Assembly (NCBI GenBank): GCA_039000515.1
Contig: JBCFYV010011164.1
Coordinates: forward strand, 50,103,791-50,167,790
DNA length: 64,000 nt
DNA from: Timema cristinae
Taxonomy: Eukaryota > Arthropoda > Insecta > Phasmatodea > Timematidae
Direction of reading: 5' to 3'
Positions 20,576 to 32,742 of the stretch are shown here, one piece after another. Numbering within the stretch: position 1 is the stretch's first letter; each line of letters opens with the position of its first letter. Made by a program: the position numbers and the translations under genes. The notes under the pieces are model-generated. The model worked only from the letters and a program-made list of their open reading frames with translations. It did not search any database and was not told the origin of the DNA.

Positions 20576-23492
20576 CTTTTAACGATACTAGCATATCACA
20601 TTTTCAGCTCCAATCTAAAGTTGCTTCAGGCCCTGCCCGGGTATTATATAAATCATATCAATATGTTCAAAGTAATAGAAAGCAAAGTGTACCTCAGTTA
20701 TATAAAAACTATGCTACAGTACCATTTTGTTAATTGAATATCAAACAGACACCTGTTCTAAGTTGTTTTCAGCAAGAGAGTGAGCAAAGGTTTTCATCAG
20801 GAAATATATTGGAGTGGAAAAAGAATAAGCTTGCCTTTCACACATCAAAAGCAACTTTTCATTGCTGGAGAACTACTTAATACATCATGGGCTGCTTTTC
20901 GGGCCATTAGGATACGTAGCGACGTATCATACTAGGAAATATTTGACCTAAGTATCTTAAGAGACATGATTTGTGCCATTTTGTTTGCCTTGAAATAAAG
21001 TATTTTTTATACTGCCTTCTTCATCGAGTAATTCCACTAGCTTAGTTGAAGGGAGAACATTTGAGTGACCAAGAATTTTTAGCGCTGAGGCCAACGAAAT
21101 GTATCTGCGTTTGTTTGTGATTTATTTGTATTGCTAGCTGGACAACTAAAGATCCTTGTGTCTGGAGACCTTCATAAGCAACATCTTGACCATTCCTGCA
21201 TCGTCCAATGGGAGAAATAGTTGAAACGCGTACCCTTTTATTTTCTTGGGCCATTATTTAGCTGCAAACTGTAACGAAATCACGTATATAACCAGAAAAA
21301 GACAGATTTAGTACATAAAAATAATATAAGCTAGTTATATCAACAACACATATAAATAAAATTATACATTTATAGATACAAATATATGGAAAATAATTTT
21401 AAACTTTTAAACCGGTCAAGGGAACCATGGTCTAGTATAAAATGTTGTGTATTTATGTATACAACTTAATTTACATTATTTTTCACTAAATCATACAACC
21501 TATTGTTACAATAACTGCTGATGCGACAGTTTTCGAGCAGCGATCGCAAATATAATAAATAACTATTTTTATTTGAAAACTATTTTCAAAGAATAAACTA
21601 TTTAAAAGTTATGAAGAAAAGATTGTGTTTAGGCCGCCATCTTGAGTCCTAAGGGACCAAAATCACAATTGTGTATAGATCCGCTGTGCAAAGCCGCTTG
21701 TTTTCATCACTTTTTGCAGTTTCCATACAACATCTGACTTGTAGACCATGTACTACCTTTAGCTATAAAAACAAAACTGGACCGACAGCTATTTACAAAT
21801 TAACCTAATTTTAGAACAGGCACAACACCCGGCTCCCCCCTGCTGGTAATAGATTACAGTGAAAAGTGCAAGTCCTAATTTTATCCCTGATTAATTTGTT
21901 GGTCATGTCGGGAATCGAACCTGGAACGCTTGATTCGATTATCAGACGTTTTGACGACCGAGTTAAGGTATTGAACGCTCCGTTTAACATGAAGTAAAGT
22001 AGTCTTATCTTGACTGATTACACTATGGTATTATCTTAAAGTTATACCATAGTGGAATAATGCAAGATAAGTTTGATACCTTACACTTGATAGGGTAAAC
22101 GAAGGGTACATTACACGTTAATTCCACCTGAGATAGTTAAAATAGTATAATTATGTAAGCGCATGCTTATTAAAATGGTTTCAGAGAAATTTAACAGCAC
22201 TCTCATTCTTTGTGTAAACTGATATCTATGAAATAACACATTATCATAATATTGCCATTACTGGTATAACTTACTACTCTGGGTCATTTTGTGGGAAGAC
22301 TAGTTTTTAAAAGTCGTGAACTATATAAATATGTGGACCCATTCAAACAACTCTGCAGCCCTCAGGCTGGGAAGCGTTAATCGAAAGGAATTCAGTCAGA
22401 ACTTACATATTTTATAGTGTGAAGTGCTCTTTATTTATTTAAACACTGTGTTCAAGAAGAATGGACAATGATTTGTATTTATATTTTTATAAATGAATAT
22501 TTCCATGAAGAAGCTTCATCAAAACTCATTGCCCTGCTTGCATTTATAATGTTATTAACATATTGACTTAATGTTTGTGAGAGTTGCGTGTTATTTAGGT
22601 CATGTCTATAGAAAATGTTTAGCGAATAGTTTGAGCATATTTAAATAACTTACATTAGAATATTGTTATAGATGCGCAATCTTATTGTATTTGTTTGTAC
22701 GGGTTATTTCAAATTTTCCGGCTTAGTGCGCCATTGAAAGTCTCTCTCACGGTCTCCTTGATTATCCTTCCTATGCCTGTTCCCTTAGACCATGTTCATA
22801 CAGAGAGCATCTGGAACCTGAAACGCACCGACAACGTGAGTTGCTAGTCCCGGGGTGACTGGATTACAAGGCTGTTCATACCAAGACAACGCAGTTTATG
22901 CTTAGTTTTCAGTGTCATCATCAGAGGAGACGTTATTGTAGCATACGCCGTGAGGAAAATACTGCTAAGACGTTTACAAGAACGTTATAGTGTTCATCCC
23001 TACAATATTATGAATGTGAACAATAATCACTGGCGTCTTGAAAAAAATTGTAAAATTATCCGGACAAATTTTTAAATTATTTTTGAATAAGTAAAAGTAC
23101 TCACCTGTTAATTTTAATACTGCTGCTACCTCGTGCCAAGCTTTCTCACTTGAATTCTTGTTGGACTACCCTTTGCACTTGTGATCATACAAACACTGGT
23201 AGCTTTCAATAAACTGTGTGAACTTGATGTGTTCTTGCTGTTCTGACGCCATATTTGGAAAATATCAGTTCTTTCTAAACAAAATACCTTCTGCATCTGG
23301 GGAAACTGGGTGACGAGTTTACAGCATGTCGTGACTGGAACAACTCTAGTTGCCGCGTCGCTTGTCAGTCACGTTGCCATCATTTTCGAGTTGTCCCAGC
23401 ATAAACATAAACATTCAACTCTGTTTGCTCTGGCAGAGCAACTAGAGTTGCGGTTGCATTTCCGTCACTAGTTGCTACAGACGAAAACTTCA
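20576..23492. other. no intact gene; unique AT-rich sequence
   Basis: A minus-strand frame at 21042-21254 (starting MAQENKRVRVSTISPIGRCR, 70 codons) has protein-like composition but no recognised motif and no splice evidence. A tRNA-type box B in minus orientation (GGGAATCGAACCTGGAACGC) lies near 21908. From about 22790 to 23490 the sequence is GC-richer and repeats AACTCTAGTTGCC-like and GTTGC-rich words, perhaps part of an element surrounding the inverted-repeat transposon at 23493. Confidence 0.35.
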
Positions 23493-24737
23493 GGCCTGGA
23501 TTCACTACGGGTGCAATTCTGCTTCGGTGCAAGTCTAGAAATGGCGCAACTTTGCACCCAAAACGCCCAGAGATGCACCTTGTTATTTGCTCCATTTTAG
23601 TATTCACTAAACAAGGCGCAAATTGATGGCAACATTATGGTGACGTCACCATAGACGTAATTAATTGCGCTCTTTTAGATCAATCCTTTTTGAAGAATCT
23701 ACTTTCAAAGTCGAGGCTATTTTATTTTAAATCTCTAAAATGAAAATGACAGCAAATACAAATACTTATAATCTAAGTATTTTGCCTGTAAACTAGCAAT
23801 AAAATTAAAAGCGTTCTCTTTCTGGGTGATTTACAAAAACAATATTAGTACATTATTTAGTATTTATTAATATTATTAATTTAAAGATAAAGTTTCATTA
23901 ATAAAATATTTATACAAACTTTAAAACTTATTTTAAAGCCATACTAACCGCCATATTTAGTGACGAGATGTATTTGGACTTGGAGGAATACAAACCTCTT
24001 TGGATCTAGACGAAGATTACACAGTTCGTAGTTTTGTTTTGTAATACTGCAGAAATGCCATTGCGTTGTTTGAATGTAAAAATCCAACAATAAAAGGTAC
24101 GTAATTGTTTTGTTACCACTGTCTAAATTGAAACAAATTTTGTGCTTGACATACGTTTTGTTATTTTAATTAATTCATTATTAATTGGAGTACAGTTATG
24201 TAACTAATTGTAGTTTAAGCCAATACAATAATATGCGTGAAACAATAGCCGGAACTATTGTTAATGCATTTTAGTGAGGATACACACCTCTCTGATATCA
24301 TATCTTGAAAATTGAAAAATGACACCTGGACACGGGATATCGAACCCGGGCTGTGATTTTGTGTATCACGTGTTTATAAACTGACGACTCCGCACGTCCA
24401 TCTTAGACTCTGCTTAAACTACGAGTGAAGAATGACCATGGCACGGGAACGAATCCTGGATAGCTCAGTGGTAAGAGCATTGCATACTAAGCCGAAGGTC
24501 CGGGTTCGATTCCGTGTCCAGGTGTCATTTTTCAATTTTCAGACAATAATATGCCGCCATTTAAATTTATTGAAGTGACAGCCATGATTTAATAGTTGCG
24601 CCTACTCTTGAGTGGTGGCAAATAAAAGGCGCAACTTTGCTCTCAAATTGCGCCTGCTCCTTTTAGTGAATAGGGATTTGGAACATTTTCAAACTTGCGC
24701 CGGTGCAACTATTTGCTCCCGTTAGTGAATCCAGGCC
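23493..24737. mobile_element. inverted-repeat DNA transposon, non-autonomous
   Basis: The left end GGCCTGGATTCACTA is an exact inverse of the right end TAGTGAATCCAGGCC. Looser pairing continues inward (CGGGTGCAA versus CGGGAGCAA). Both subterminal regions are packed with GCGCAA or GTGCAA words in either orientation (for example GGCGCAACTTTGCACCC and AGGCGCAACTTTGCTC), as is common near transposase-binding ends. No transposase frame is visible in the 1245 bp. No clear target duplication was found (TCA at left, CCA at right), so the superfamily is open. A tRNA-like inverted repeat is nested inside. Confidence 0.75.
24307..24540. mobile_element. inverted pair of tRNA-like sequences (MITE or SINE head pair)
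   Basis: GAAAATTGAAAAATGACACC-TGGACACGG begins the left arm, and its inverse closes the right arm. The arms are about 50 bp and nearly exact. The right arm is tRNA-like (AGCTCAGTGGTAAGAGC as D-arm, GGTTCGATTCC as T-loop region, ending TCCAGG), preceded by TCCTGGA that pairs with it as an acceptor stem. The anticodon and T stems do not pair well. The left arm carries GGTTCGATATC in the opposite orientation. It is not a functional tRNA gene. Confidence 0.7.
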
Positions 24738-25384
24738 CCAGGTTTACTAGTTGCCTGCACTGCTTATGTAGAATACAACTTGTTTCCTGTAAGTTTACGG
24801 AATGTCGTCTTTAGAAGAGGAGGATGATCGATGACGGCAACGGAACCGAAGACCCTTCTGGGTCCACGATCTTACAATTAACTTCCGCATGAGTAATATA
24901 TAGTATAATATATAATTTAATGTGCTCCACATATTTTGCATTCAACAGACACGACAGGCTTTGTCTATAACAGTGTGTGTGTGTGCGTGTGTGTGTGTAC
25001 TGGCAACCGCTATTTAAACTTAACACGTTAAAATATTTGTTCTAGAACTGAATTGTAAGTTTCAGAAATCTTATCAGTTTTGTCACAAAATATAAATAAT
25101 ATGTTAACGTTAAAATTATAATCAAAATAGTAATATTAAATTAATAATAAAAACTTTCACCCTTACATCAAGAATTAACTCTTAGAAGAGATGTCCCGCA
25201 GTAAATTTATTGTTCTGTGAGTGCGTCATAAACAATATTTTGTTAAAATAATAATATTTGATCTAAAAATTGAATTAAAATCGACTACAACCTTTTGTTT
25301 TCAAGTAATCAAAATGTAGAATCCAGCTATACACAAAAAAAGTTTTATTTTCATTTTGACATTATTACTATTGTGTGTTACGTA
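24738..25384. other. no gene; GT microsatellite
   Basis: A short (GT)n tract with one GC interruption lies near 24973-24999. The rest is AT-rich and I see no feature in it. Confidence 0.4.
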
Positions 25385-26025
25385 CTTAATCCAAGGGATT
25401 ATGGACTCGAAAGTTTATTGCTGTGCCTACACAAATTATCCCCCCTATCTTGGGGTAGTTATATCCAGTCCACCCCATCTCTTTCAGATTCATTCTGTTG
25501 TTGTCCTCCTATCTGCGTCTAGGTCCTCCAATTATCTCTTCCCATTGGGTTTGCCAGTCAGTACATCGAACAATGTTCTAGATTCTCCCATTTGCACTGC
25601 ATGTTCTGTCCACCTTGATTTGCAAGATTTGATTACCGAACAATATATTTGAATAAGTACAGTGTATGTAGTCTCATCCATTTTTTGGACCATATATCTT
25701 CCTTAACACCTTATTTTCGAACGTCCTAAATTGGGTCTTACATTCCTTGAAAGCAGGGTATATGTCAATAACCTGTTGACCTGTTGCATGTCTATCCAGA
25801 CTGTACTCTCTTCCTATTTTACAATCTAATATTGTTCTCATTAACCCTGTCAAATGATAGGTTGTTCGCAGTAATCTCACGCTGTGTGATCATGTATTTA
25901 GTATTTACAGCGTTCACTTCTAAACCTATTTCCTTACTAGTCTATAGTAAAATTTCTGTATTTCTTGCAACTGTTTCCCAATAAAGCTAAATTATCTACG
26001 TATCTTTATAGCTGCATTGTACCGT
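25385..26025 (-). pseudogene. LINE reverse transcriptase remnant (C-terminal part)
   Basis: On the minus strand, RYVDNLALLG stands where the YADD catalytic box of a non-LTR reverse transcriptase belongs, with the Ala and second Asp replaced. It is followed by EIGLEVNAVNTKYM (thumb start, normally ...VNxxKTKYM), then FRTFENKVLRKIYGP and, after stops and shifts, VFDVLTGKPNGKR. This order (YxDD, KTKYM, FExxVLRxIYGP, GKPxGxR) is that of insect LINE C-termini. Many stops and at least two frame changes make it dead. The LINE clade is not resolved. Confidence 0.75.
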
Positions 26026-26132
26026 TTAGTGTTATGTTGTATTTATAAATTAAATTATACTTTCCAACACATTTTATAGAAAAGTACAAACATATAGCAT
26101 TTTTGACACTTGTTTTGTTCTTTTCTTTTCAG

Positions 26133-26159
26133 TGTGATAGTGAAGGTGAAGATGATAAG
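26133..26159 (+). CDS. candidate 27-nt acidic microexon
   Basis: A strong pyrimidine tract and acceptor (TTGTTCTTTTCTTTTCAG) and a consensus donor (GTAAGAAC) enclose 27 nt that read CDSEGEDDK. Both borders are phase 0, matching the exon at 6581-6616 upstream (19.5-kb intron) and the terminal exon at 44621 downstream (18.5-kb intron). The Ser/acidic sequence resembles a CK2-type phosphorylation site, which is inference. A microexon by itself is weak evidence. The strength here is phase and composition agreement along the chain. Confidence 0.55.
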
Positions 26160-26439
26160 GTAAGAACATTTTATTTATTCAGTTTATATGACACATATCA
26201 AATTGCCCACGGGGCTCAGAGTTAAGAATGCTATTCCGTTCTTGTTGCAAGGAACTTTATTTTAGTGAATATTAACATAGAAACAGTTTTGTGCCATTGG
26301 AGAGTATTTCAATTTTTTCTAGTCAGAATTTGCCCAAAAGTAGTTAAAAGTAAGTTATTATTATTCAAAGATTATACTAAAAATCATTACGCTACGAAAA
26401 TGGTGTAGACTACACCCATCGGTGGGCATACGAACAAAG

Positions 26440-26690
26440 GCGTCGGGCTTTTTTTTACCCGTTCGGATTATACGCTTATGTACTAATGACGCTAATTGGT
26501 TTTAGGTATTATGAAGGTTATATTTAGAGGAAGTGTACACGCATTGGCGTAAAAGAAGAGTGGAAAACCGTTTTGGAAATTAAACCTCAGTACACCCACC
26601 GAGATTCAAACTTTGATCTCCCAGTCATCGGAAGTCTTTCCCACTGCGAGAGTAGCGCGTTAGACCATGTGGCCACCGAAGCGGGCTAAG
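26440..26690 (-). mobile_element. SINE family B, minus orientation
   Basis: The tail side reads TACCCGTTCGGATTATACGC, the body has TTTAGAGGAAGTGTACACGC and AGAGTGGAAAACCG, and the head side ends with AGTAGCGCGTTAGACCATGT-GGCCACCGAAGCGGGC. It aligns with the copy at 3473-3722 over nearly its full length with many substitutions. Confidence 0.8.
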
Positions 26691-28394
26691 GGGCATTCTT
26701 AATTTGTATAATGGTACAAGTACCTTTTGAATTTAAGGCCTTAAGGTTGGCCTTAAAATATTACCCATGTATTCAACAGATTTTCTTTGGTCTATGTTAT
26801 AGTTATACTTAAGCTGCTATCTTGGAGGAGGATAAATAAATGTACCTCTTGCTTCTCAGCCTTTCCCGTTGGGTGCGACACAGATCTACCTAATCACCCC
26901 GTTCCCTTATGGGGTAGGCAACACACTGTGCATGTAACTCAAAAACCAACTCCTTCCTATTCTCGTATACTCCAGACACCGAGTCTTTTCTTTGAAGACA
27001 TGATGCCCTAACAAGCTTGAGTATTTAGGAAATTGGGAATATTACATGTATTTTCTAAGTTAAAAATACTTTTTATATTGCACGAATAGTAAAAACTATT
27101 CAGATCGCTATTGAATGAAACTTATCTTAATGTCGCTACATAATTTCAAGTATTCATACGCCAAACCATGTGTTTCCAATTGTCACTATACCGGTTGAGG
27201 CATTTAATTTGAGGCATCAGAATATCCCAAAGATTAAACATTTTAGAAAAAATTGCTTCGTATACAAGTTTTTTTTGTTTTTAGGGGGATAGAGAAATCC
27301 ATTAGTTATTTTTGATTTGTTGGACGTCTTAAAGATTATTTCAATGTCACCATAGTTTAAAAAAAAATTAGAACCTATTATTTTTAACAACATTTTATTA
27401 TACACAAAAAAATCTGCCTGGAACTTTTTTATTTTATTTAACATTAATTTTTGAAGATATTTTAACTCTTATTTTTATAACTCTTTTTATTCAAGAACTG
27501 TTTATTACATTATGTTATTCTTTATTACGTTAAATGCAAATTCATTTATAAAATTATTTGAATGAATATTCAAAATGATATCCATTAACATCGATACACT
27601 TTTAATGTAATGGAACGTTCTTGAATAAAAATTGTTATAGAAAATACACGTTAGAATATCTTGAAAAGTTAATGTCATTAAAAATATTCAGGTGAAAGGT
27701 TTTTTTTTCGTGTAGAGTAAAATTCTGTTAAAATAATTATAGAGTTCCATCAAAAAAACAAAGTTTATCTTGAAATAACCTTGAATTAAGTCCACCAAAT
27801 CTAAAATAGCTAGTGCCATTCACTTTCCCCTTTAAAAACAAAAATATTTTTAACGATGTAGTTTTTTTCTAAAATGCTTAGTTTTCGGAATATTTTCGTG
27901 TCCCAGCTTAAATATATTAGTGTTAATCTTTACAAACTTTCTTATGTGAAGATAAAGGCATCATGTTAACGTTGGTTTCCTCAATTAATATTTTTCTATT
28001 TTCTAAAAGGTTCTACCTATTGTGGCTCGACCATATTGTTAGGGTCATAAAAACTCTCCTTATAAATCAACGCAGTTGATGGTCATTAGCACATACTTTT
28101 TCGTGTTTTTTTTTTACGTAAACAGCAATTCAATAAATCTTTAAGACTGGTGCACCTAAGGAACACAACCGTCATAAATCAAGATTTCAACCTGTTAGTG
28201 ACGTAACAAACTCCTGTCCCACGAGAGTGTATGCTGTTCGTTTTACGGGTCTGTCACGCGGTTTGACCTTTTCGTGGCAATGCAGGCGTCGGCCAACATT
28301 CTTTTGGTGAACGAACACATAATTTCGCGCGTTTCACCAAATATAAAAGTTCACCTGTGTTATTTTTGTGTTGAAGTTGCTCTTTGGTCAGTAC
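26691..28394. other. no gene seen
   Basis: AT-rich intron-like sequence. A short match to the MITE family lies near 27150-27175. Around 28200-28380 the sequence is GC-richer directly before the 41-bp array. No exon or RNA gene is supported. Confidence 0.4.
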
Positions 28395-30116
28395 AAAACC
28401 CTTCTTTCTTGCTGGAGTAGCTCTATGGCCACTGCGCCGTCATACTTTGTTGTTTGAGTTGCTCTATGTCGACTGTGATGTCTTACTGTATTGCTGGAGT
28501 AGCTCTATGGCCACTGTGATGTCTTACTGTATTGCTGGAGTAGCTCTATGTCGACTGTGATGTCTTACTGTATTGCTGGGTAGCTCTATGGCCACTGTGA
28601 TGTATGACATGTATTGCTGGAGTAGCTCTATGGCCACTGTGATGTCTTACTGTATTGCTGGAGTAGCTCTATGGCCACTGTGATGTCTTACTGTATTGCT
28701 GATAGCTCTATGGCCACTGTGATGTCTTACTGTATTGCTGGAGTAGCTCTATGGCCACTGCGCCGTCATACTTTGTTGTTTGAGTTGCTATATGTCGACT
28801 GTGATGTCTTACTGTATTGCTGGAGTAGCTCTATGGCCACTGTGATGTCTGACTGTATTGCTGGAGTACTCTATGGCCACTGTGATGTCTTACTGTATTG
28901 CTGGAGTAGCTCTATGGCCACTGTGATGTCTTACTGTATTGCTGGAGTAGCTCTATGGCCACTGTGATGTCTTACTGTATTGCTGAGTAGCTCTATGGCC
29001 ACTGTGATGTCTTACTGTATTGCTGGAGTAGCTCTATGGCCACTGTGATGTTTACTGTATTGCTGGAGTAAGCTCTATGTCGACTGTGATGTCTTACTGT
29101 ATTGCTGGAGTAGCTCTATGGCCACTGTGATGTCTTACTGTATTGCTGGAGTAGCTCTATGGCCACTGTGATGTCTTACTGTATTTGCTGGAGTAGCTCT
29201 ATGGCACTGTGATGTCTTACTGTATTGCTGGAGTAGCTCTATGGCCACTGTGATGTCTTACTGTATGCTGGAGTAGCTCTAATGGCCACTGCGCCGTCAT
29301 ACTTGTTGTTTGGTTGCTATATGTCGACTGTGATGTCTTACTGTATTGCTGGAGTAGCTTATGGCCACTGTGATGTCTGACTGTATTGCTGGAGTAGCTC
29401 TATGGCCACTGTGATGTCTTACTGTATTGCTGGAGTAGCTCTATGGCCACTGTGATGTCTTACTGTATTGCTGGAGTAGCTCTATGGCCACTGGATGTCT
29501 TACTGTATTGCTGGAGTAGCTCTATGGCCATGTGATGTCTTACTGTATTGCTGAGTAGCTCTATAGACAAGTCCTACTTTCTTGCTGGAGTAGCTCTATG
29601 TCGACTGTGATGTCTTACTGTATTGCTGGAGTAGCTCTATGGCCACTGTGATGTCTTACTGTATTGCTGGAGTAGCTCTATGGCCACTGTGATGTCTTAC
29701 TGTATTGCTGGAGTAGCTCTATGGCCACTGTGATGTCTTACTGTATTGCTGGAGTAGCTCTATGGCCACTGCGCCGTCATACTTTGTTGTTTGAGTTGCT
29801 CTATGTCGACTGTGATGTCTTACTGTATTGCTGGAGTAGCTCTATGGCCACTGTGATGTCTGACTGTATTGCTGGAGTAGCTCTATGGCCACTGTGATGT
29901 CTTACTGTATTGCTGGAGTAGCTCTATGGCCACTGTGATGTCTTACTGTATTGCTGGAGTAGCTCTATGGCCACTGTGATGTCTTACTGTATTGCTGGAG
30001 TAGCTCTATGGCCACTGTGATGTCTTACTGTATTGCTGGAGTAGCTCTATGGCCACTGTGATGTCTGACTGTATTGCTGGAGTAGCTCTATAGACAAGTC
30101 CTACTTTCTTGCTGAA
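28395..30116. repeat. 41-bp tandem satellite array with longer-period variants
   Basis: The unit is TATTGCTGGAGTAGCTCTAT, GGCCACTGTGATGTCTTACTG (41 bp), about 42 copies. A variant block with ACTGCGCCGTCATACTTTG, TTGTTTGAGTTGC and TATGTCGACTG recurs at about 28431, 28757, 29288 and 29768. A block TAGACAAGTCCTACTTTCTTG occurs at about 29563 and 30090. The spacings of about 0.5 kb suggest a higher-order unit. Single-base gains and losses are common between about 28560 and 29580 but rare in 29600-30100. Frames through the array are artefacts of repetition. Confidence 0.95.
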
Positions 30117-30712
30117 ATGCTTTATTGCCAGTTTAGCTCCTCTCTGGGGACAGAATGTCTTAATTTATATGCCTTTACATACACAACACTAAATACAATA
30201 TCTCTGAGGCGTCATCGCCCAACCACCTATCAGAAACGTACTTTCAAATCCGGATGTGTGATGTGTAAGCAAGTTAGGACAGGATATTACCGTGCTCGTA
30301 ATCATCTGAGTCTCGTGTACTAAAACACTTGAGGTGATTCGTCCGACAAGCTTCTCCTAGAGGGTGGAGGGGCAGGTGGAGTGGGGGGAGTAATCTGGGA
30401 TTGTCAGCTCTTGGTTCACAACAGTGTTGTCATAGCACTACCTCTTTTTTTCGATAATTTAGAACATGAATGGTCACTGCATGGCTCACCCGAGAGTTGT
30501 CACTTGGGTTTGAATCCTGGATACTAAGATTCATAGAATATTTAATAATTTAAAATAATAAACTTATTACACTCGTCACAAAGTGTTTATTGTAGCGCAT
30601 ACTATTAGGCCTGTATTTACAAAATGGGTTCTTAGAAGAAAAAAAAGTAGTACTAGGCAATTTAATGAAATAATTTGAGTGGTGAAAGTTTAAGGGCTCT
30701 TTTATTATCTTA

Positions 30713-30957
30713 GCATCGAGTTATACTATCCGTTCGCGGTATAATCACATGTATTAATCACGCTAATTAGTTAGGGATTAAGAAAGTTGAATTTAGAGGA
30801 AGTGCACTCATATTTGCGTAGAGAGAGTTGGAAACAATTTATAATAAAACTAATCTTCTGTACACCTGATGGAGATCGAATCCCGATCTTCCTGTAATTA
30901 ACGATCTAATCTACGACGAGATTGACTCCTCAGGGATAATGCTAGCACCGGAACAGG
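30713..30957 (-). mobile_element. SINE family B, old copy, minus orientation
   Basis: Recognisable words are TTAGCATCGAGTTATACTAT, CCGTTCGCGGTATAATCAC, TTTAGAGGAAGTGCACTCAT and GATGGAGATCGAATCCCGATC. The head is worn. Confidence 0.65.
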
Positions 30958-31103
30958 TTTTTAGAGTTATTTATTTGTAGTAAAAAAAGTATTACTTTCC
31001 ACATTTGTGGTCACATGGTCCAATGCCTCATTCGCATTCCTTATTCTGCGTATAGCTCAAACGGGGGGTGAGAAGCCAAGGAAAAAAAATAGTGGATTTT
31101 TTT

Positions 31104-31141
31104 TACCACCGCGTCTTACTACCCGCTCGGGTTATATGCTA
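31104..31141 (-). mobile_element. isolated SINE 3' tail
   Basis: ACCACCGCGTCTTACTACCC-GCTCGGGTTATATGCTAAT is the tail shared by SINE families A and B, with no body attached. It is a strongly 5'-truncated insertion, and the family cannot be told. Confidence 0.7.
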
Positions 31142-31499
31142 ATTTTGTGGATTAAAATCATCAGTAAGGCATCCATTTTCTAAGTTGGTCTTTTTGGGTT
31201 AAGGCCCTCTCTGGCGGTGTTGAGCTTTCAGCTCTCAAAATAGATGGCGTTGCTAAAGTTATACAACTGGTGGATTCCAACCATCAGGTTGGCAGAATAA
31301 CTACTGGTTTGTTTAAACAATTGGGAGGCTGGCTGACTGCGACCGGTAATCAGTAAAGGCCGCAAGAAAACTTTTCCTATAACTGATAGAGAGAGATAAG
31401 AAGTGTAGAGCAGGACCGTAAAGTGTGTAGGCGACCAAGTTGGACTAAACGTGGGGAAATAAAACGTCAAGATACAATCATACTCTCGAGCAGAAAAAT

Positions 31500-31640
31500 T
31501 AGCCTATCCGTCCCAGCTAGCTATACGCTTACCTTTGGGGTTCAAATCCCTGCTGAGGGTATTTTGGGCAGATATTATTGAATCGTTTCCTTCTACTCTC
31601 CCACTCAAATGTGGGTACATTTCCTTCATTAATTCTGCCT
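31500..31640 (+). mobile_element. SINE-B-like fragment, + orientation
   Basis: CTTACCTTTGGGGTTCAAATCC is a tRNA-type box B. It is followed by CTTCTACTCTCCCACTCAAATGTGGGTACATTTCC, the reverse of the family B body. It directly abuts a minus-strand copy at 31641, so the two lie head-outward and back to back. Confidence 0.55.
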
Positions 31641-31833
31641 GATTAGGTATGAACTAATTACGCCAGTGGGTAAGGGATGAATACGTTTCAATTTAGAGGA
31701 AGTGTAGTCGCATTCGCTGGCGAGAGAGTGGGAAAATATTTAGGAAATATCACCCGATCATGATCTCCCAGTCATCGGCAGACTAGTCTATTGTGAGAGT
31801 GACGCCTTAGACCATGTGGCCACCAAAGTGGGA
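31641..31833 (-). mobile_element. SINE family B, minus orientation, lacking the tail
   Basis: It carries CAATTTAGAGGAAGTGTAGT, GAGAGAGTGGGAAAATATTT, TGATCTCCCAGTCATCGGCA and the head side CCTTAGACCATGTGGCCACC. The shared CCGCGTCTTACTACCC tail is absent. Confidence 0.7.
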
Positions 31834-32496
31834 TTTACCTATACTCATATCTAAAAATAACTAAACGATTAAAAATAACATGACTTACAAAATCTTTAAA
31901 AATTACGTAAGCTAGAGAGTTGGGAGGGAGCTTACGAAAATTATTTTGATCACCCACGTGAGGGAGGGAGGATCTAAAATCATGTAAAAAAGCCTTACGT
32001 AATTTAAGGATGGCCCCCTTGCAATAAAAACTATGGGCCATAGATACAAGGCCTAGCAGCCGGGTCATGTTATATAGAAGAGTAGAAACAAACTCAGGTC
32101 ATTGCTTTATAAATCGCCTTTTTAAAAAAGTCTTGAACTATTTTTTTCAAATAAATATCTGGGTAGTGTAGTGATAAATAATACTGTATACTTATTTATC
32201 GGAGAAAAAAATTATTTAAGGTAAAATTAGAGAACTCATTTTTGAAGATTTTGTCACTAACTATAAAAACCTATATGAGAGAGTAGCTTACGATTTTGTC
32301 GTACCATTTATTTATGTTTTATTGGTAAGCAGGTCAAATAAAAAATAACTAAAATTTAATGTGCTAAATTTGGCCACTGTGCTTTGGCTAATTTTTAAAA
32401 TTTAAAGGCTAAGGGGCAATAACATATTTTAAAAGCAGTTTCATTTCGAAGACTATAACAATTTTGACTATAAATATATGTTATTTTTATTACTGA

Positions 32497-32742
32497 TATT
32501 ACCACGTCATACTACCTGTTCATGTTATACGCATATATGATAATCTAATTGGGTGGTAATGAGGAAAGAAGCATTTGAGAGGTTATCTACCAGCATTTTT
32601 ATTTTGGAAGATGGGGAAACAATTTAGGAAAAACTACCCTCAATAGACTCGACCAGGATTTGCACCCCAAGTGCTCCGCTATCAGCAGGCCAATTTAACA
32701 CTAGTGACACCTTAGACCACTCAGCCACTGAAGTGGGTATCT
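32497..32742 (-). mobile_element. SINE family B, minus orientation
   Basis: The tail side ACCACGTCATACTACCTGTTC, body GGAAACAATTTAGGAAAAAC and head side CACCTTAGACCACTCAGCCA align with the reference copy at 3473-3722 with moderate divergence. Confidence 0.75.

Noticed and set aside
24055..24099. Short exon-like piece (TACTGCAG, an ATG, then GTACGT)
   Set aside because: The frame after the ATG stops within 13 codons and the site lies inside a non-autonomous transposon.
24452..24521. Possible functional tRNA gene
   Set aside because: The D-arm and acceptor stem look right, but the anticodon and T stems do not pair and it is one arm of an inverted repeat; it is a tRNA-derived fossil.
28671..28967. 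98-codon frame through the 41-bp array
   Set aside because: It is a chance product of repeat units and local indels; the peptide merely repeats a satellite translation.
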